This document shows positions 45,127 through 57,489 of a stretch of DNA of 64,000 nt, one piece after another; position 1 is the stretch's first letter; every line of letters begins with the position of its first letter. Location of the stretch: contig CM038467.1 in the NCBI GenBank assembly GCA_021464415.1, positions 8,759,411-8,823,410 of the forward strand. Direction: 5' to 3'. Below the pieces are notes generated by a model that saw only the letters and a program-made list of their open reading frames with translations, was not told where the DNA came from and did no database searches. Position numbers and translations under genes: made by a program. This DNA comes from Lonicera japonica (taxonomy: Eukaryota; Streptophyta; Magnoliopsida; Dipsacales; Caprifoliaceae).

Positions 45127-48100
45127 TATATATATATATATATAGATGTAAATGAAAATGATAACTTGTTTCTTAAATTTTTGTAATTAAGAATGATTTA
45201 TGATTTCAAACACTAACTAATACACCTTTTGACACAATCATTTGATCTAACACATAACTTATTCATTTAATTTGATACATGTATCATTATTTTTTTCTTT
45301 CTCCTTTCTTTTCTCCACGTGGATTAAATTTAGATGTTAAATGTACATATTTAGCTTACTTATTTATTTTAAATATATTAAACCAAAATGGAAGAAAGTA
45401 GCATGAAAGAAGAAATAAAGAACAGAGGTTATTGGATTGAGAATAATATTGAATTTGAAACATAAAAAAGTTCAAAATGTGAATTCAGAGTCTTCATTGG
45501 CGACTAACTTTTGGGCGCATTCTTGAAGGCCCAAGTTAACCGAGTTGATATTTAAAGCTTCCACAGAGTTGATGGGCTTGGGTCGTTCCTCGCTCCAATG
45601 CCTTTAGGTTTCATCTATCTTACGATACCCAAATTTGAAAAATAAAAGTGGTTTTGATTATTCATTTAATAAATTTATAAAGTTAATAATATAAAGTTCT
45701 CTAATAATTATATTTTTTTAGTAATTAAATTTGTGAGATTCATTACATTGATTGACCACAAATTAGTCAATGTAAATTTTTAGGACCGAAAGGTTATCTA
45801 AAATATGAAAAGATTCTCATATATTTTGTTTTAGCCAAAAAAATTAACGGGACACCCATATTTTGATTATTGAAAAATGTTATTAATTTTCATTACAGAG
45901 GAGGTAGCTTTGGTTATTGGTTAAATGATTGCTAAAATTTGATTATACCATTGGGGTAAGATTATTAGCCAACAATTTTAAAATTGATTATAGTTATTGT
46001 TTTGATTATACCATTGAAAATACTCTAATGGAAAAAAGAGATGAGTAATTTTATCCAATGTTCAGAATATTTGCAATAAAACTCACTCATGAGAAAATAA
46101 TTAGATTATATGAAATAAAAAATAATAGAGCATCTAATCAAATGAATAGTCTATTTTTTCAACTTTTTATAATTAGTATTTTTTTAATCAGTTTATCATT
46201 TTCAGAAATATTATCATTTTTTAGCTCAGAAAGTAAATTGCAAAACTATAATAACCCAACATTCATAACGTTATCATTTTTAGCTTCAAAATCACAAAAA
46301 CATAAATTGTATTATCAATGAATAAAAATGCTAAATTTCTAGAATTAAACATAAGATGTTTTATTTTCACCATTTAATTTTGATTATGCAACTAGAATTG
46401 CAAATATGTGGAGTTTTGGGGACTCTTTTTCCCCTTCTTATACATATCTATCTAATATAATAGATAGTAAAATGATATCCTTCTATGTAAATGTGTCACG
46501 CGTCCCTCATTATTTCTCCATTCATAATTCATTAGCTTTTTATAATTGCTCCATTGACATAATTGTTTCCCTTTCTCTTCTCATCGTTAATTGCTACATT
46601 TACTATACTCTAATTATATATGAATGTGGCTATTAAGATACAATTCTATTTCTTATTATATAGTTAGTAAAGTGAACTATAATAATCATGTTGCACCACG
46701 TGGCACACTATCAATATGTCTTCATAATTAGCCCCGTCTACTCTCTCTCTCTTCGATTTCTTTCTCTTTATTCAACTGGCACAGCTGTTGAAGTCTCTAT
46801 ATAATCCTTGCCTTTGCAAAATTTTAAACTCCACTGCTCATGCTATAATATATTTTTTTTGTGAAATTAAAGAATGCATAGACAAAATTGTAAGATAAAA
46901 AGCCTAACATAGGTTCAATTCCACCGAAATAGCTTTTGGTTTTATATAATAATAAATTCTAAATTCATCTCCTATAATTTCATTCTAATTACTCTCTATT
47001 CAAACGGTTTCTAATTACTTTCTCTTTCTCAAAGTATACAAAAAAAAAATCAAAATTGTAATAAATATATTAAGTTATGAATTTTAAACTTAATGTATAT
47101 TTATGAATAGATTTATGAAAATTGATTATTATGTAACGTAAAATTTACAAGGCCTTATGAAATTAATTACATGATTTATGATTGTTAAATATTCTTTAGA
47201 ATTATTTCTACTATATAAAGAGTTTCTTAATGGGAGGAAAAAATATTGAATAATTCTCATTCTCCTGAATTTTTTGTTTTTATAATTATAATTATCACGA
47301 AGTTTATGTTTATTTCAGAAGTTTTTTTAGAAACGTGATTCGATTGATCGCTATTATGGTCCTAGATGTACATATAAAGGAGACGAAGAGCTTAGATTTA
47401 CATTTTCACTTTATTTTCTTACAATTTTTGATACTTACATCTTACGGGTTTAATGACAGTGTATAGAGATATTTTGATCTAAATTATTTTTTTTCATTTT
47501 CGAGTTTTGAATATTCTTACGTGCATGAACTACCATTCACTTTAAAATGTCTACATAGAAATTTGTAATATATGATGGTTGTTGAAAGTTCATATAACTG
47601 TTAGTTATGAATATTTTTATATTTTGCCTTTCAATATAATTATTTTTTACAACTTTATTATTATTTGCCTAAACAAGAGATTAATATCTAAAGAAAAATG
47701 AGTAATGGTATAATATACTTTTTGTTCCATTTGAATGAACAATCAAAGATATGAATATATGAATATTAGTTAAATTCTTCAACTTATTTTTTCACAAAAC
47801 AATATAGAAGCGAAAACAAAATGATACTTACTATTTACATCAAACCATCATGAATAAAATATTTTGTTTCAAAATAGGTTTTTATATATTGAAAGTAAAT
47901 ATGTAAAATTATACATATGTTACTTTCTAGAATATTTATTGCATTTGTTTATGATCTAAATTATGAAAAAAAAATTATACAAGTGGTGAATAAGAATAAG
48001 GAGGTTCGAAGGGAATGAGGTATGGATTGGGGGACTCGAATATTGTACTTTTAAAACATAAAATTGTAATATATTTTTTAAGATATATTGCATTTTTTTT

Positions 48101-48840
48101 ATTGAGACGTGATTAGTGTATTATAAAAAATCATAAATTCTTAAACATAAAATTCGACCACAAACCTGTCACTTCCTATTTTTTTCACACAGTTTGTCCT
48201 TTGAATTTTTTTCTTTAATTATTTATCATATTTGTCGATATATATATAAATCACCTGCGCGTCGTACAGACTGTAAACTATAAATCTACTAAAACTATAT
48301 GAAAATGTTGTCCATTTTAATAAATACAAGTACATGTGTCAGCATTTTATATACCTTGTATTTATATCCCATTTACTAATGCAAGTATTCTACTATTTAA
48401 TTTTAATTTATTAATTTAATTCGTTTATTACAACAGCCATCCTGCCTTTTCTTATTATTTCAACTTTATTAATTATCTTTTTATCTTACTCCATGTCTTT
48501 TTAGCGTCTTTATTCATTTAATATATTTATCATCTTTCTTAATTTTAGTTACATACGTCCTTTATATATATATAACCTTAAATATTTCTTGGCTATTTCA
48601 TGGGAAAAAGACAAATTAAACCCTGAAGTTTGGGTGTATATTTAATTTCTTTCTTGATATTTAAAAAAAATGCAATGTCTTTCTTGAAGTTGCTACAGTG
48701 GTTCAATTGAGACACTCGTCCTAATTCTGTTAATAATTCTGTCCAAATAATTTACACTTAACCCCTTAAAACTTTAAAAGTGACACTAAACTCACTTAAG
48801 TTACATTTTTTTAACTGCGAATTACATATTTGTTAAGATT
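45127..48840. other. AT-rich gene desert, left part
   Basis: 45481-45620 is an island of higher GC content with an unassigned open stretch on the minus strand (see findings). The rest, including 46400-47000 with TATCTATCTAATATAATAGA-type phrases, is AT-rich with no gene. 48600-48800 contains AAATTAAACCCTGAAGTTTG, resembling dispersed plant repeat sequence. Confidence 0.45.
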
Positions 48841-48849
48841 CATCATCAG

Positions 48850-48955
48850 CTTCTTGATGGCGGAGTGTGATTTACACGAGCTGATGTTAGCGGGGGCTGT
48901 TCTGGTGAGGTTTGCGTTGAAGATTAACAGCTTCTCGAGGTGCTGGAAAATGGAA
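48850..48955 (-). pseudogene. leucine-rich-repeat gene fragment
   Basis: Minus-strand frame reads FQHLEKLLIFNANLTRTAPA then NISSCKS, an LRR-receptor pattern (LxxLxxLxxxxxNLTGxxPxxIxxC). It ends abruptly on both sides with no neighbouring LRR coding sequence. It looks like a captured or eroded piece of an LRR receptor gene; only about 35 codons support it. Confidence 0.4.
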
Positions 48956-48959
48956 AAAT

Positions 48960-49900
48960 TAGCCGGTAAAACTTAAATCTTTGAATAATGAAGAGTTATC
49001 TTGATTGATCAAATAGATATAGCTCAAAGATGAATAATTATGATAAATACTAAAGCTTGAATATTTGAATAATGAAGATAGATGAAATATGAGTTTGTAT
49101 ATATGTTCAAGCTGGTCAAAATGTGTCTTAGATAGTGTGTATATAATCCAAAAAATGATATAGCCGTTTTAAAGGTTTGGTACCAAAAATGATGAAAAGT
49201 CAGATTTCCAACAGCTATATTCTAGGGCATCAGTCAATTGAGCAAAGCTCATCAGTCGACTGATGGACCCTTAGTTAACTAAGCAAAGCTACTTAGTTGA
49301 CTGATGGACTCTGTTCATCAGGCCAAAATTCAATTTTTTGCACTTTTGCATATAAGCTCCAAAATTAATTATAATGATCTGGGGACTTTAAAAATATGTT
49401 CCTAAGACACCTATTTTTGGAAAAACTCAAAATATGATAATTTGAATTTAATATGAATTTATTTGAAAACTTATTTTTGTAATAATGATGTTTTCAAAGG
49501 AAATTCAATTCAAGCTTGTTTTCAATCAATTTAACAATGATGTATGATCATGTTTGACCTATATAATAATCAATTAAGAAACTTTACATTAATCCTAAGC
49601 ACTCACTCAATTATCGAATAGTCGAGTCTTTGAATGCTTCGATTTGTTTCTTCAAATTGATCTTTACTTGTACCTCTTGCCATGGAGCTTTTGCATATGA
49701 TCCTTGAACTTCATGAATAGCATTGTGATAAAATTGATCTTTCTTGACTTGTCTAATGCAATGTTGACTTGATCGGATATTGATTGAATGATCTTTGTCA
49801 TGTGGCATCATTTCTTCGTAAAATCCTTGCTTTTCTTAAATTCCTAAGATAATGGACTACAAACTTAATTCAATAAACATGTTAAATTACACATGATTAA
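48960..49900. mobile_element. LTR-retrotransposon-like remnant with AGTCGACTGATG repeats
   Basis: Two tandem units of about 37 bases (AGTCAATTGAGCAAAGCTCA.. at 49232 and AGTTAACTAAGCAAAGCTAC.. at 49273), each ending GT(C/T)(G/A)ACTGATGGAC. Such motifs are typical of non-coding parts of plant LTR retroelements. No polyprotein is recognisable; boundaries are approximate. Confidence 0.35.
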
Positions 49901-52020
49901 GTTATTGTTATTATTAAAATAAGATTAAGAAGTGCAAGGTCAACACCTTCAATAGTAGTCAACATATAAAGCTTCATATAGACATGTTTAATTTGTTGCC
50001 TTCGAGTTCCTTTTTTCTTTTTCTTTTTTGGCTTTTCTATAAATTAATGTAAACAAACAAATATATATATTGTCCAAAGTAATAAATAAATAAATAAATA
50101 TATATGTGTTTGCGTGTCATTTGCTTTTATAGAGAAAAAACTTGAGCTCACTGCGTACCACGATTAATCACATATATATTTTGAGCAATTAAACCATATT
50201 TTGTATTTCAGTACCCCTAGCTTATTCTCTCTGGTGTTAATATTGTTTGCTAATTCTTTAAAGTTATATGCAATTTCTCTCTCTCTATATACACACACAT
50301 GTATTTATAAAATATTTGGTATATGACTACATGTGAACAAATAGAGTTTGTTAAAAACTAAAGATAATAGATTGCATAATTGAGTCTTTAATGGATCATG
50401 TCTCTCATATTATGAGTATTTTCTTTTTCATTTTCATTTTGAATTTATATTTTGGGTTTTATTCATTTTTGGATGTTTTAATATTTTACCAAATTTTGGT
50501 TGATTATGATTTAATTTTTTTTGTTCGGTTTTACACTTTTAGGTGTATAGATCAAAGTAGGAGATGCAATTCAATTTCATATTGTCTTTTCACATGCTTT
50601 GTCAATTAAACATTTGGACTCACATGTATATATATATATATTTATATTCTTTTAATTTGAACCTATAATTAATCTATCATATTCCATTCGTTATCTTGGC
50701 TATACATATAAATTTGTTTCATTACTCTAGCTATGCAAATAAAATTTTCTTCCTTACTCCAACTCTACAAAGAAATTTGTAATGCCCATGTGCATCGCAC
50801 ATGTTGCTAACTTGTATATATAAAATAGAAGAAGTGAAAGTATTAATGCACCTTTTATTTATAATTTGAAACATGTCACCTTAATTATTCACTAATTAAT
50901 TAGGCAATAAATAACACACTTAATACCATACTTTAATAAATGATTAATTATTCACCTTGATAAATAATTATAATTATTATCTATACTTACTATATAGTAT
51001 TATGGAGGAAGTAGATCATTAATTATTATTTTTTACATTCTTAATTGCAGTAACATTAATTACTTATTAATTAATTTTTTATATTTTTAATGGATGATAA
51101 AATAATTATAATTATTATAATATTGGAAGTAGCACCATTTATTATACTTTTTTTTAAAAAAAAATGTGTTAAAATTAATATTCTTATTTCCAATTTGTCA
51201 TAGCAAATGAGTCGTATTATTAACCATTAATTATATTGAAATTAATTTCTTCTTAAAAATAACAAAGTAAAAGTTGCAAAATTAATTTTAAACATAAGCA
51301 ATAGATATTTTATTCTCCGTACACAACATATTTAACCAAATTATTTGACAAAGCTATAAAGATAAACACTACTAAAACTGCATGTTTATTAAATACAAGT
51401 ATTATATAAAGTCAAAACCAATTGCAACTGTCATAAAATTATGTCAGACTTTTGAATTGTCTATTTTACCATTGCAATATATTTTTCCTTTCATTAAAAA
51501 ATATGGTTGCAAGAGGGTTCAAATTTATAATTATAATGTAGTTGATGTTTAAAAACAAAACTTATTTAATTATCGATGCATTGATTTTAGAAATTTAGCC
51601 TGGGACATTTCTACAATGCAGATGTAATCTTACTTAGAGGAGGAGTTATGTTTGTTTTAATTTTTAACTCTGCATCTTTCAACTTTATTAAGTCCACGTT
51701 TTTAAAATTATATATCTATATTATTATAAAATGGAAGTTAGCAAACTCTATTATAACATCAAAATTTAGTTTTTTTTTTTTTTTTTATTGTGCACATGTG
51801 CTTTTTTTTTTCAATAAAAGAAATAGTATTATGCACTCAAATCTGCGAGTTTTGGGTTGAAAAAAAATATAATTTACCGTTGGACTGTTTTATTGATTAA
51901 AGATGTTTGAATTCAACTTACATGTTTGCGTGCATGGAAAGAGAATTTGTACACATATCGCCTGTGCTTGAGTGTAGTATAGAGGAATATGATACATTTA
52001 CACGTAATTGTTACAATCTG
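49900..52020. other. AT-rich gene desert, middle part
   Basis: No gene. Contains (TAAA)n near 50084-50100, CT and CA runs near 50276-50300, and a short perfect hairpin at 50787-50803 listed separately. Confidence 0.5.
50787..50803. repeat. Helitron-like 3'-end hairpin
   Basis: CATGTGC-ATC-GCACATG, perfect 7-bp stem, followed 4 bases later by CTAACTTG. Plant Helitrons end in a GC-rich hairpin a few bases before CTRR. The terminal motif is imperfect here. Confidence 0.35.
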
Positions 52021-52218
52021 TACTAATATAGAAAGCAAACTCTTTTACCCTTTAATTCGGTTTTTAAAATATAAAAATATTAATTGGACTCAGACCTACC
52101 TACTCTTAGTGACAAAGTATACTAATATAGAAAGCAAACTCTTTTAGCCTTTAATTCAATTTTTAAAATATAAAAATATTAACTAGACTTGAACCTACAT
52201 ACTCTTAGTTACAAACAG
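52021..52218. repeat. tandem duplication, 2 x about 99 bp
   Basis: TACTAATATAGAAAGCAAAC starts at 52021 and again at about 52120; both copies run through TATAAAAATATTAA and CCTAC(C/A)TACTCTTAGT to about 52118 and 52217. About 90% identical. Non-coding. Confidence 0.85.
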
Positions 52219-52255
52219 AGATACCTGACCATTATGCAAAATCTTCATTCATTAA

Positions 52256-52567
52256 GGCTCTGTTGGATAATAACATGAAAAATAAAAAGAAAAACAACTA
52301 ATTTAGATGAGAAAATGAAAAATAAGTTGAGGCATATGATGAGATGCTCTCTATCTCATATTTATTTTTTGTGAGTATATATTCTCCATCATCCTTTAAT
52401 GTTTTGTGAAAAAAAAATTCTCTACTATTGCTTAAAGAAAATTTTTCCATGAAAAAAGACAAAAAGTAAGAGTTAATTTAATCATATCTCTCAACTTATT
52501 TTTTTCTTCTTCTCACCCAAATTAATTATTTTTCTTTTTATTTTTTATATTAATATTAAACAGAGCT
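52256..52567. mobile_element. MITE, 312 bp
   Basis: Left GGCTCTGTTGGATAATAACA, right (inverted) AGCTCTGTTTAATATTAATA, both continuing into AAAAATAAAAAG. TAA at 52253-52255 and 52568-52570. Further in, GAAAAATAAGTTGAG pairs with CTCAACTTATTTTTTTC. Non-coding. Confidence 0.7.
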
Positions 52568-52977
52568 TAAGTTTTTTTCATTTAAACTTATATATTCATG
52601 TGCCTAAAATAAAATATATATACGTATCGCATGTATTTTAATATCTAGTTTTATTTTAAATGCAACTTTAAATTCCCCGCTTAAAAAATAGAACGAGGAG
52701 AAGAAGACGCCCAGTTGGCAGTTGGTCTCCACTCCAGTTTGTTTGTTGGCTAGTTAAAAGTTCCCACCAGTTAAATTTGCTGGTCGAGTACATTTGCTTA
52801 GGGATTAACTACCAGCCACTTGTATTATTTACAGAAAACACTATTTGTTTTAGAGTAAACTTCCATTATTTCAAAATATGTTTTTATACCGTCATAACAC
52901 TAATTTTAGTCTAATTAATTCAGTTACTTTTTAAAAATATATTTGTTAAAAGCATAAATTTCAACGACCAACTTAAA

Positions 52978-53388
52978 TAGAGGTGGATCTATGTGTCTGA
53001 GAAGGGGGCGATGGTTCCCCTCAATATATTTTTTTAATATATATATATATATATAAAATTTAAGTGTATGAAATTTCTTTTGTGGTTCTCCACCAAAAAA
53101 AATAACAATAATAAAAAAAATAGTAGAGAGAGCGTGCATTCTCGGCCATGAGTATTATTAAATCAAAACTTCGAAGTAAAATGGAAGATACATTTCTTAT
53201 AAATTCTTTGACTATCTTCATTAAAAGAAAAATTGCAAGAAATGTATGTATTTTGTAGTGTAAATTTATATTTTTGTTATTTTGTAATGTAACTTTACAT
53301 TTTTTATATTAACTATATTACCTTGTTGAAAATCATATGGTCCGATCCCTCCCAAAAAAAATATTCTGGATTCGTCCCTGAACTTAAA
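52978..53388. mobile_element. TIR element, about 410 bp
   Basis: Left AGAGGTGGATCTATGTG, right (inverted) AGGGACGAATCCAGAATA: a diverged AGRGRYGRATCYA terminal repeat, the same style as the 12038-12180 element. Contains an AT microsatellite. No defined target duplication. Confidence 0.4.
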
Positions 53389-54072
53389 AACGTCCCATTT
53401 TACATAAGCCAAATTAATTAATTATCTTATTATTTGTTGAAAGAAAAAGAATTATGTCTTTATATTATGACTTAGAAAAACCAATTGTTATTATTGAAGG
53501 TATTTTGGCGGTTAATTAGAAGACGTGTCGTATTTCATTTTCTATACCCTTACAAGTCTATTTCTTAATTAGGTTGTCTTTGACCGTGAGTTGAAATTGA
53601 TGTGTTGATTTTCTCGTGTGTGTGTTGTGTAATTTGATTTAATTCAAAAAAAAAGAGTCTATTTCTTTAAAAAAATTAGTATTGTAGCTAGTACAATAGG
53701 AATTGAATGTATTCTAGTAATAAAACGAATTATTCTTAACTATTAATCGAGTCATGCACATATTTTTTTTATTTTTTTTTAAATTATTTATATCTTAGTC
53801 GAGTACGTAAAACACTAAAAAAATAAACATAATTGTTTTCTTTTTCAAATGGTTTTTCTCCGATTTCTTTTTCCCGTGTATAAAAATATAAAGAGTTTTT
53901 GACCAAACAAGGGAAAAAATAAATAAATAAAGAGTTTCACGTGAAGCGATATTTTCTATCCTACAAAAGAAAGAGAAAAAGAAAGAGAAAGCTAGAGAAA
54001 AGAATAAGACAGCGGCCAGGTAGTTGTCACGCTACCGGCTACTCCAGTCGATTATGTAGCCTAAATTCAATA

Positions 54073-55372
54073 TATCTATATTATAAAGAAAAGAATAATC
54101 ACATCACTAAATTATTTAATTAATGGTCTACATTAATTTATAAAAAAGAAAGAAAATTTTTGGACCATTAGATGTGTTTTCAATCCATCAAATTAAGAAA
54201 GTCAACAACTTTTTATCTCTCTTATTCCACCAATTTTAATCTCTTATCTTTTTTCTCTATCGATTTTTATGAAATTCAAAATACATTAAATTTAAAACAA
54301 ACCATGTAAGAATTTGTATATTTAAAATTTACCAATAAAAGTTTGTATATTTAAAATTGTATATATAAAGTTACGTGTAAACAAAATTTGTATATTTAAA
54401 ATTATAATATACTTTTCTTATTCTTATTATACAATTTTCACATTACTCTTAAAACTATTTCATTTTTTCTAGTGGCAATTTTCTATCTATATTATAAGAT
54501 GTATTTTTTTTGTTTATTTTGTTATTATTAACTAATGGTCAAAATTTGTTTACAAACTAAAAAGAAACGTAAACCTTTTAGATGTGTTTTCCCCTCACAA
54601 TTTTTTTATAAATGCAAGAACACTCTTTCTCTCTCACCATATATATATATATATATATATATTCTCTCTTTCTTAAGATTTTCATAGCTAAAACTCATCA
54701 AAATACTTGAGATTTTCTACTCTCTTTGTTGTTTACTCTTTTGAAAGAATATAATATTTTGTGCTTTACCTTTTATTTTATTTTAAGAAGGTATATATAT
54801 GGGTGCTCATTTTTTATTAGCAATTATTAACTCATTTAGTTGGAGACCGTAACTTTATTTTATGATATATATATAGTTGAGGATCCGATAATTATTTGTT
54901 TTAGTAGCAGCCTAGGTTAAGAATAGTATATATATTTTTGAATTTTTTCCTTTATGTGTGCTGAATATCCATTTTATAGTCAATAGGAATATGAATAAAA
55001 AAGTTTTCATACATGCATGTGAGTTTTATACTTTTTTGATATCTCTGTATAATATTATTTTGTTCGGTTTTTATTCTCCCCCATCCTCTCTCTTCATATA
55101 TGTGAGTTTTGTTAACTTCCCGTAACGTTGTCTACCATTTTATCACTCAAACTAATAATTTTATACTCAAATTAATATGTTTTTTCATTCACGATTCAAG
55201 ATTTGGTAAAACAAACCCGTAAGCCACACCTAATGTTATTTTTATCTTATTTATGATAGTTTATTATGTGAATTTAGTAAAATTGACATGTACAATTCGA
55301 ACATTGGGTCTCTTTATTTGTATTTAATATATTTTTATTTCACCTTGTCGGACGGCATGGGCAATACCTAGT
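54073..55372. mobile_element. Helitron-like composite (tentative)
   Basis: TATCTATATTATAAAG (54073) and TATCTATATTATAAG (54484) each start a similar 100-base stretch that ends in TTAGATGTGTTTT (54168-54180, 54578-54590). At the right, a degenerate GC-rich hairpin region (CCTTGTCGGACGGCATGGGC) is followed by ACCTAGT at 55366-55372. Together these look like two related 5' ends and one 3' end of non-autonomous Helitrons. No Rep/helicase coding sequence. Confidence 0.35.
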
Positions 55373-55427
55373 ATATATATATGAGTAAAAGTAGAGATAT
55401 ATTAAATCAAATTCGCATTGAGTATAG

Positions 55428-55925
55428 AGCCGGTCTTGACTATTTGTAAGTCTGGGGCAAAATTCAAAAAAATTACCTTCTTATAAGTAGATCAATTATT
55501 TTTTATATATTAAGCAAGTAATTTTATTTCAATGATAAGAATTTACTTGGCACAAAAAATACATTACATTTGCAAAAAAATTTGCAAAATAACTTACAAT
55601 TAAATATCAAATTCTCTTTTATTATTTTAAAATCAATAAGAATGAAAGAAAAAATAATGGTGCCCCTCTAATTTTATCTAGTAGCATGAGAAGATTGAAA
55701 TTGAATATGAGAAGAAATATCAAAGAAGAAATAAATAATTATCTTCCTACACGCAATTAGAACTTTGAAAGCCTAAAGTTTTTTCTTAGAAAGTTTCATT
55801 ATTAATTAAAAACTTTTGTTTTTTTAATATATATATATATATATATAAACAAATATTTGTGCCCCTTTAAAATTTTGAGCCTTGGGCTGTTGCTTTGATA
55901 GCACTACCCCGCGGTTCTGGTTGAG
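55428..55925. repeat. dispersed repeat with GAGCCGGTCTTGAC edge
   Basis: Left edge TAGAGCCGGTCTTGAC then TGGGGCAAAATTC; right edge GTGCCCCTTTAAAATTTTGA then CCTTGGGCTGTTGC. The paired GGGGCAAAATT and GTGCCCC phrases mark it as a common plant non-autonomous element of uncertain class. Confidence 0.35.
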
Positions 55926-57379
55926 TACATCCAAAATAAGTGAATAAGGAGAGTTACACCGTCTAACTAGACAAAAACTCGAAACTCTAGCAAGACAATG
56001 GACTTTATCATTTGCTGATCGCCTAACAAAACTAACACGGCAATGCGCAATTTATTATAATTATTATTATTTCCATTAATAATTAATGTATTAAGTTAAT
56101 GAGTTTGCTTGCATATAAAAATGTTTTACTACAAATGTTTTTCTTTGGACTTTTATACATCCTTCCCAACTGTAGTCTGTTATGATGAACCATCTGGGGA
56201 AGCTGCATCTCATTTTTTTGATTGACTTTCAACATTCACCCATAATGACTTTGTCGCTTTTTCTTTAATATAACTCGATCCACTGAGAAATAAAATTCTA
56301 AATATCCATAACATATATTCAAACGGTGAGCCTCATGCATGACACATTTGTACAACCCCCAAAATCACTGGACAAATATTATAGTCAGGGAGGGGAGAAA
56401 AAATACCCCTACTAATATTGAGGACCCAGGGTTCAGCTTTGTTGAAATGTTAAAATAAATTAGTCTCGTATCAATTTATTAAATTGATCTATTTCTATCA
56501 TGTGAATAGTCTGTATTATAATTAAAAAAATATTCATTGCACTTCATATATCATTTGACATAGCATACTTATGTGGTATATTAAATCAAATAATTAAATG
56601 TTTTCTAATTCCATCCGAATGAATGCCTCACTGCATGCATCACAACATTCGTAACATTTATATGTATGAGGTGCAATAGACCCGGCCAATAATTGACACA
56701 CTAGGTACCGAATATCTTCTCATTTATTCTATTAAGATATGAATTATTATTTAATATATTTATGGAACTTTGATAAAATGATAATTACATATATTATTTA
56801 ATTGAACCGTTTTAAATGATGGTTGTGTTTATGCCAATTTCACTATTAAAAGCAGAAACTATATAAGTAGGTAAAAGATAAATCCACCCAAACTTTAAAT
56901 TTTTACGACTTTTTGAGAGATCGAAGGTATGGGACAAAAGCCCTTCTCTTAAAATTACATAAAACATAGAAATAACTTATATTTCAATATATATATATAT
57001 ATATATTTCCTTTTAAAAAAAAATACAAGTGTTCCACGTTGAACCATTGCTTGAGCTTTGACATTCTTATCGGAACTCTCAAGAGTTAGTGAGACTTAAT
57101 TGATTATGTAAGAAGAAACTAAAAGAAAAAATGATAAATGTATATTGATGTTACAAATAATGAAAATGTCCTTGTAATAATACAAAAAAATTAAAAAGAG
57201 AAAATGTGGGATTTTTTTATGAAAAACCTTCATATGTATATGTTGCATATATATATATATATATATATAATAATATTGGAGAGAGTGGTTAATTAACCCG
57301 CCCAAAGAGAGGGAAGCAAGATTTCAATTGCTCGATCGATCACTAGCTTTATCCTACAGTAGTCCTCGTGCGTGCTGCC
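55926..57379. other. intergenic upstream of BTB-TAZ gene
   Basis: AT-rich with (AT)n at about 56988-57006 and 57248-57268. No gene. The proximal few hundred bases should contain the promoter. Confidence 0.5.
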
Positions 57380-57387
57380 TATAAAAG
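57380..57387 (+). promoter_or_regulatory. TATA box of the BTB-TAZ gene
   Basis: TATAAAAG 110 bases before the start codon. The leader between it and the ATG contains no upstream ATG. Confidence 0.7.
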
Positions 57388-57489
57388 CAAGGACAAAGGT
57401 TGAATACCTAACCCCAAAGGAAATCTGAAGGAAAGGACTCTCCCATATATCGATCTCTCACCACTCTGCTGCATTAACAAAAAAATATC

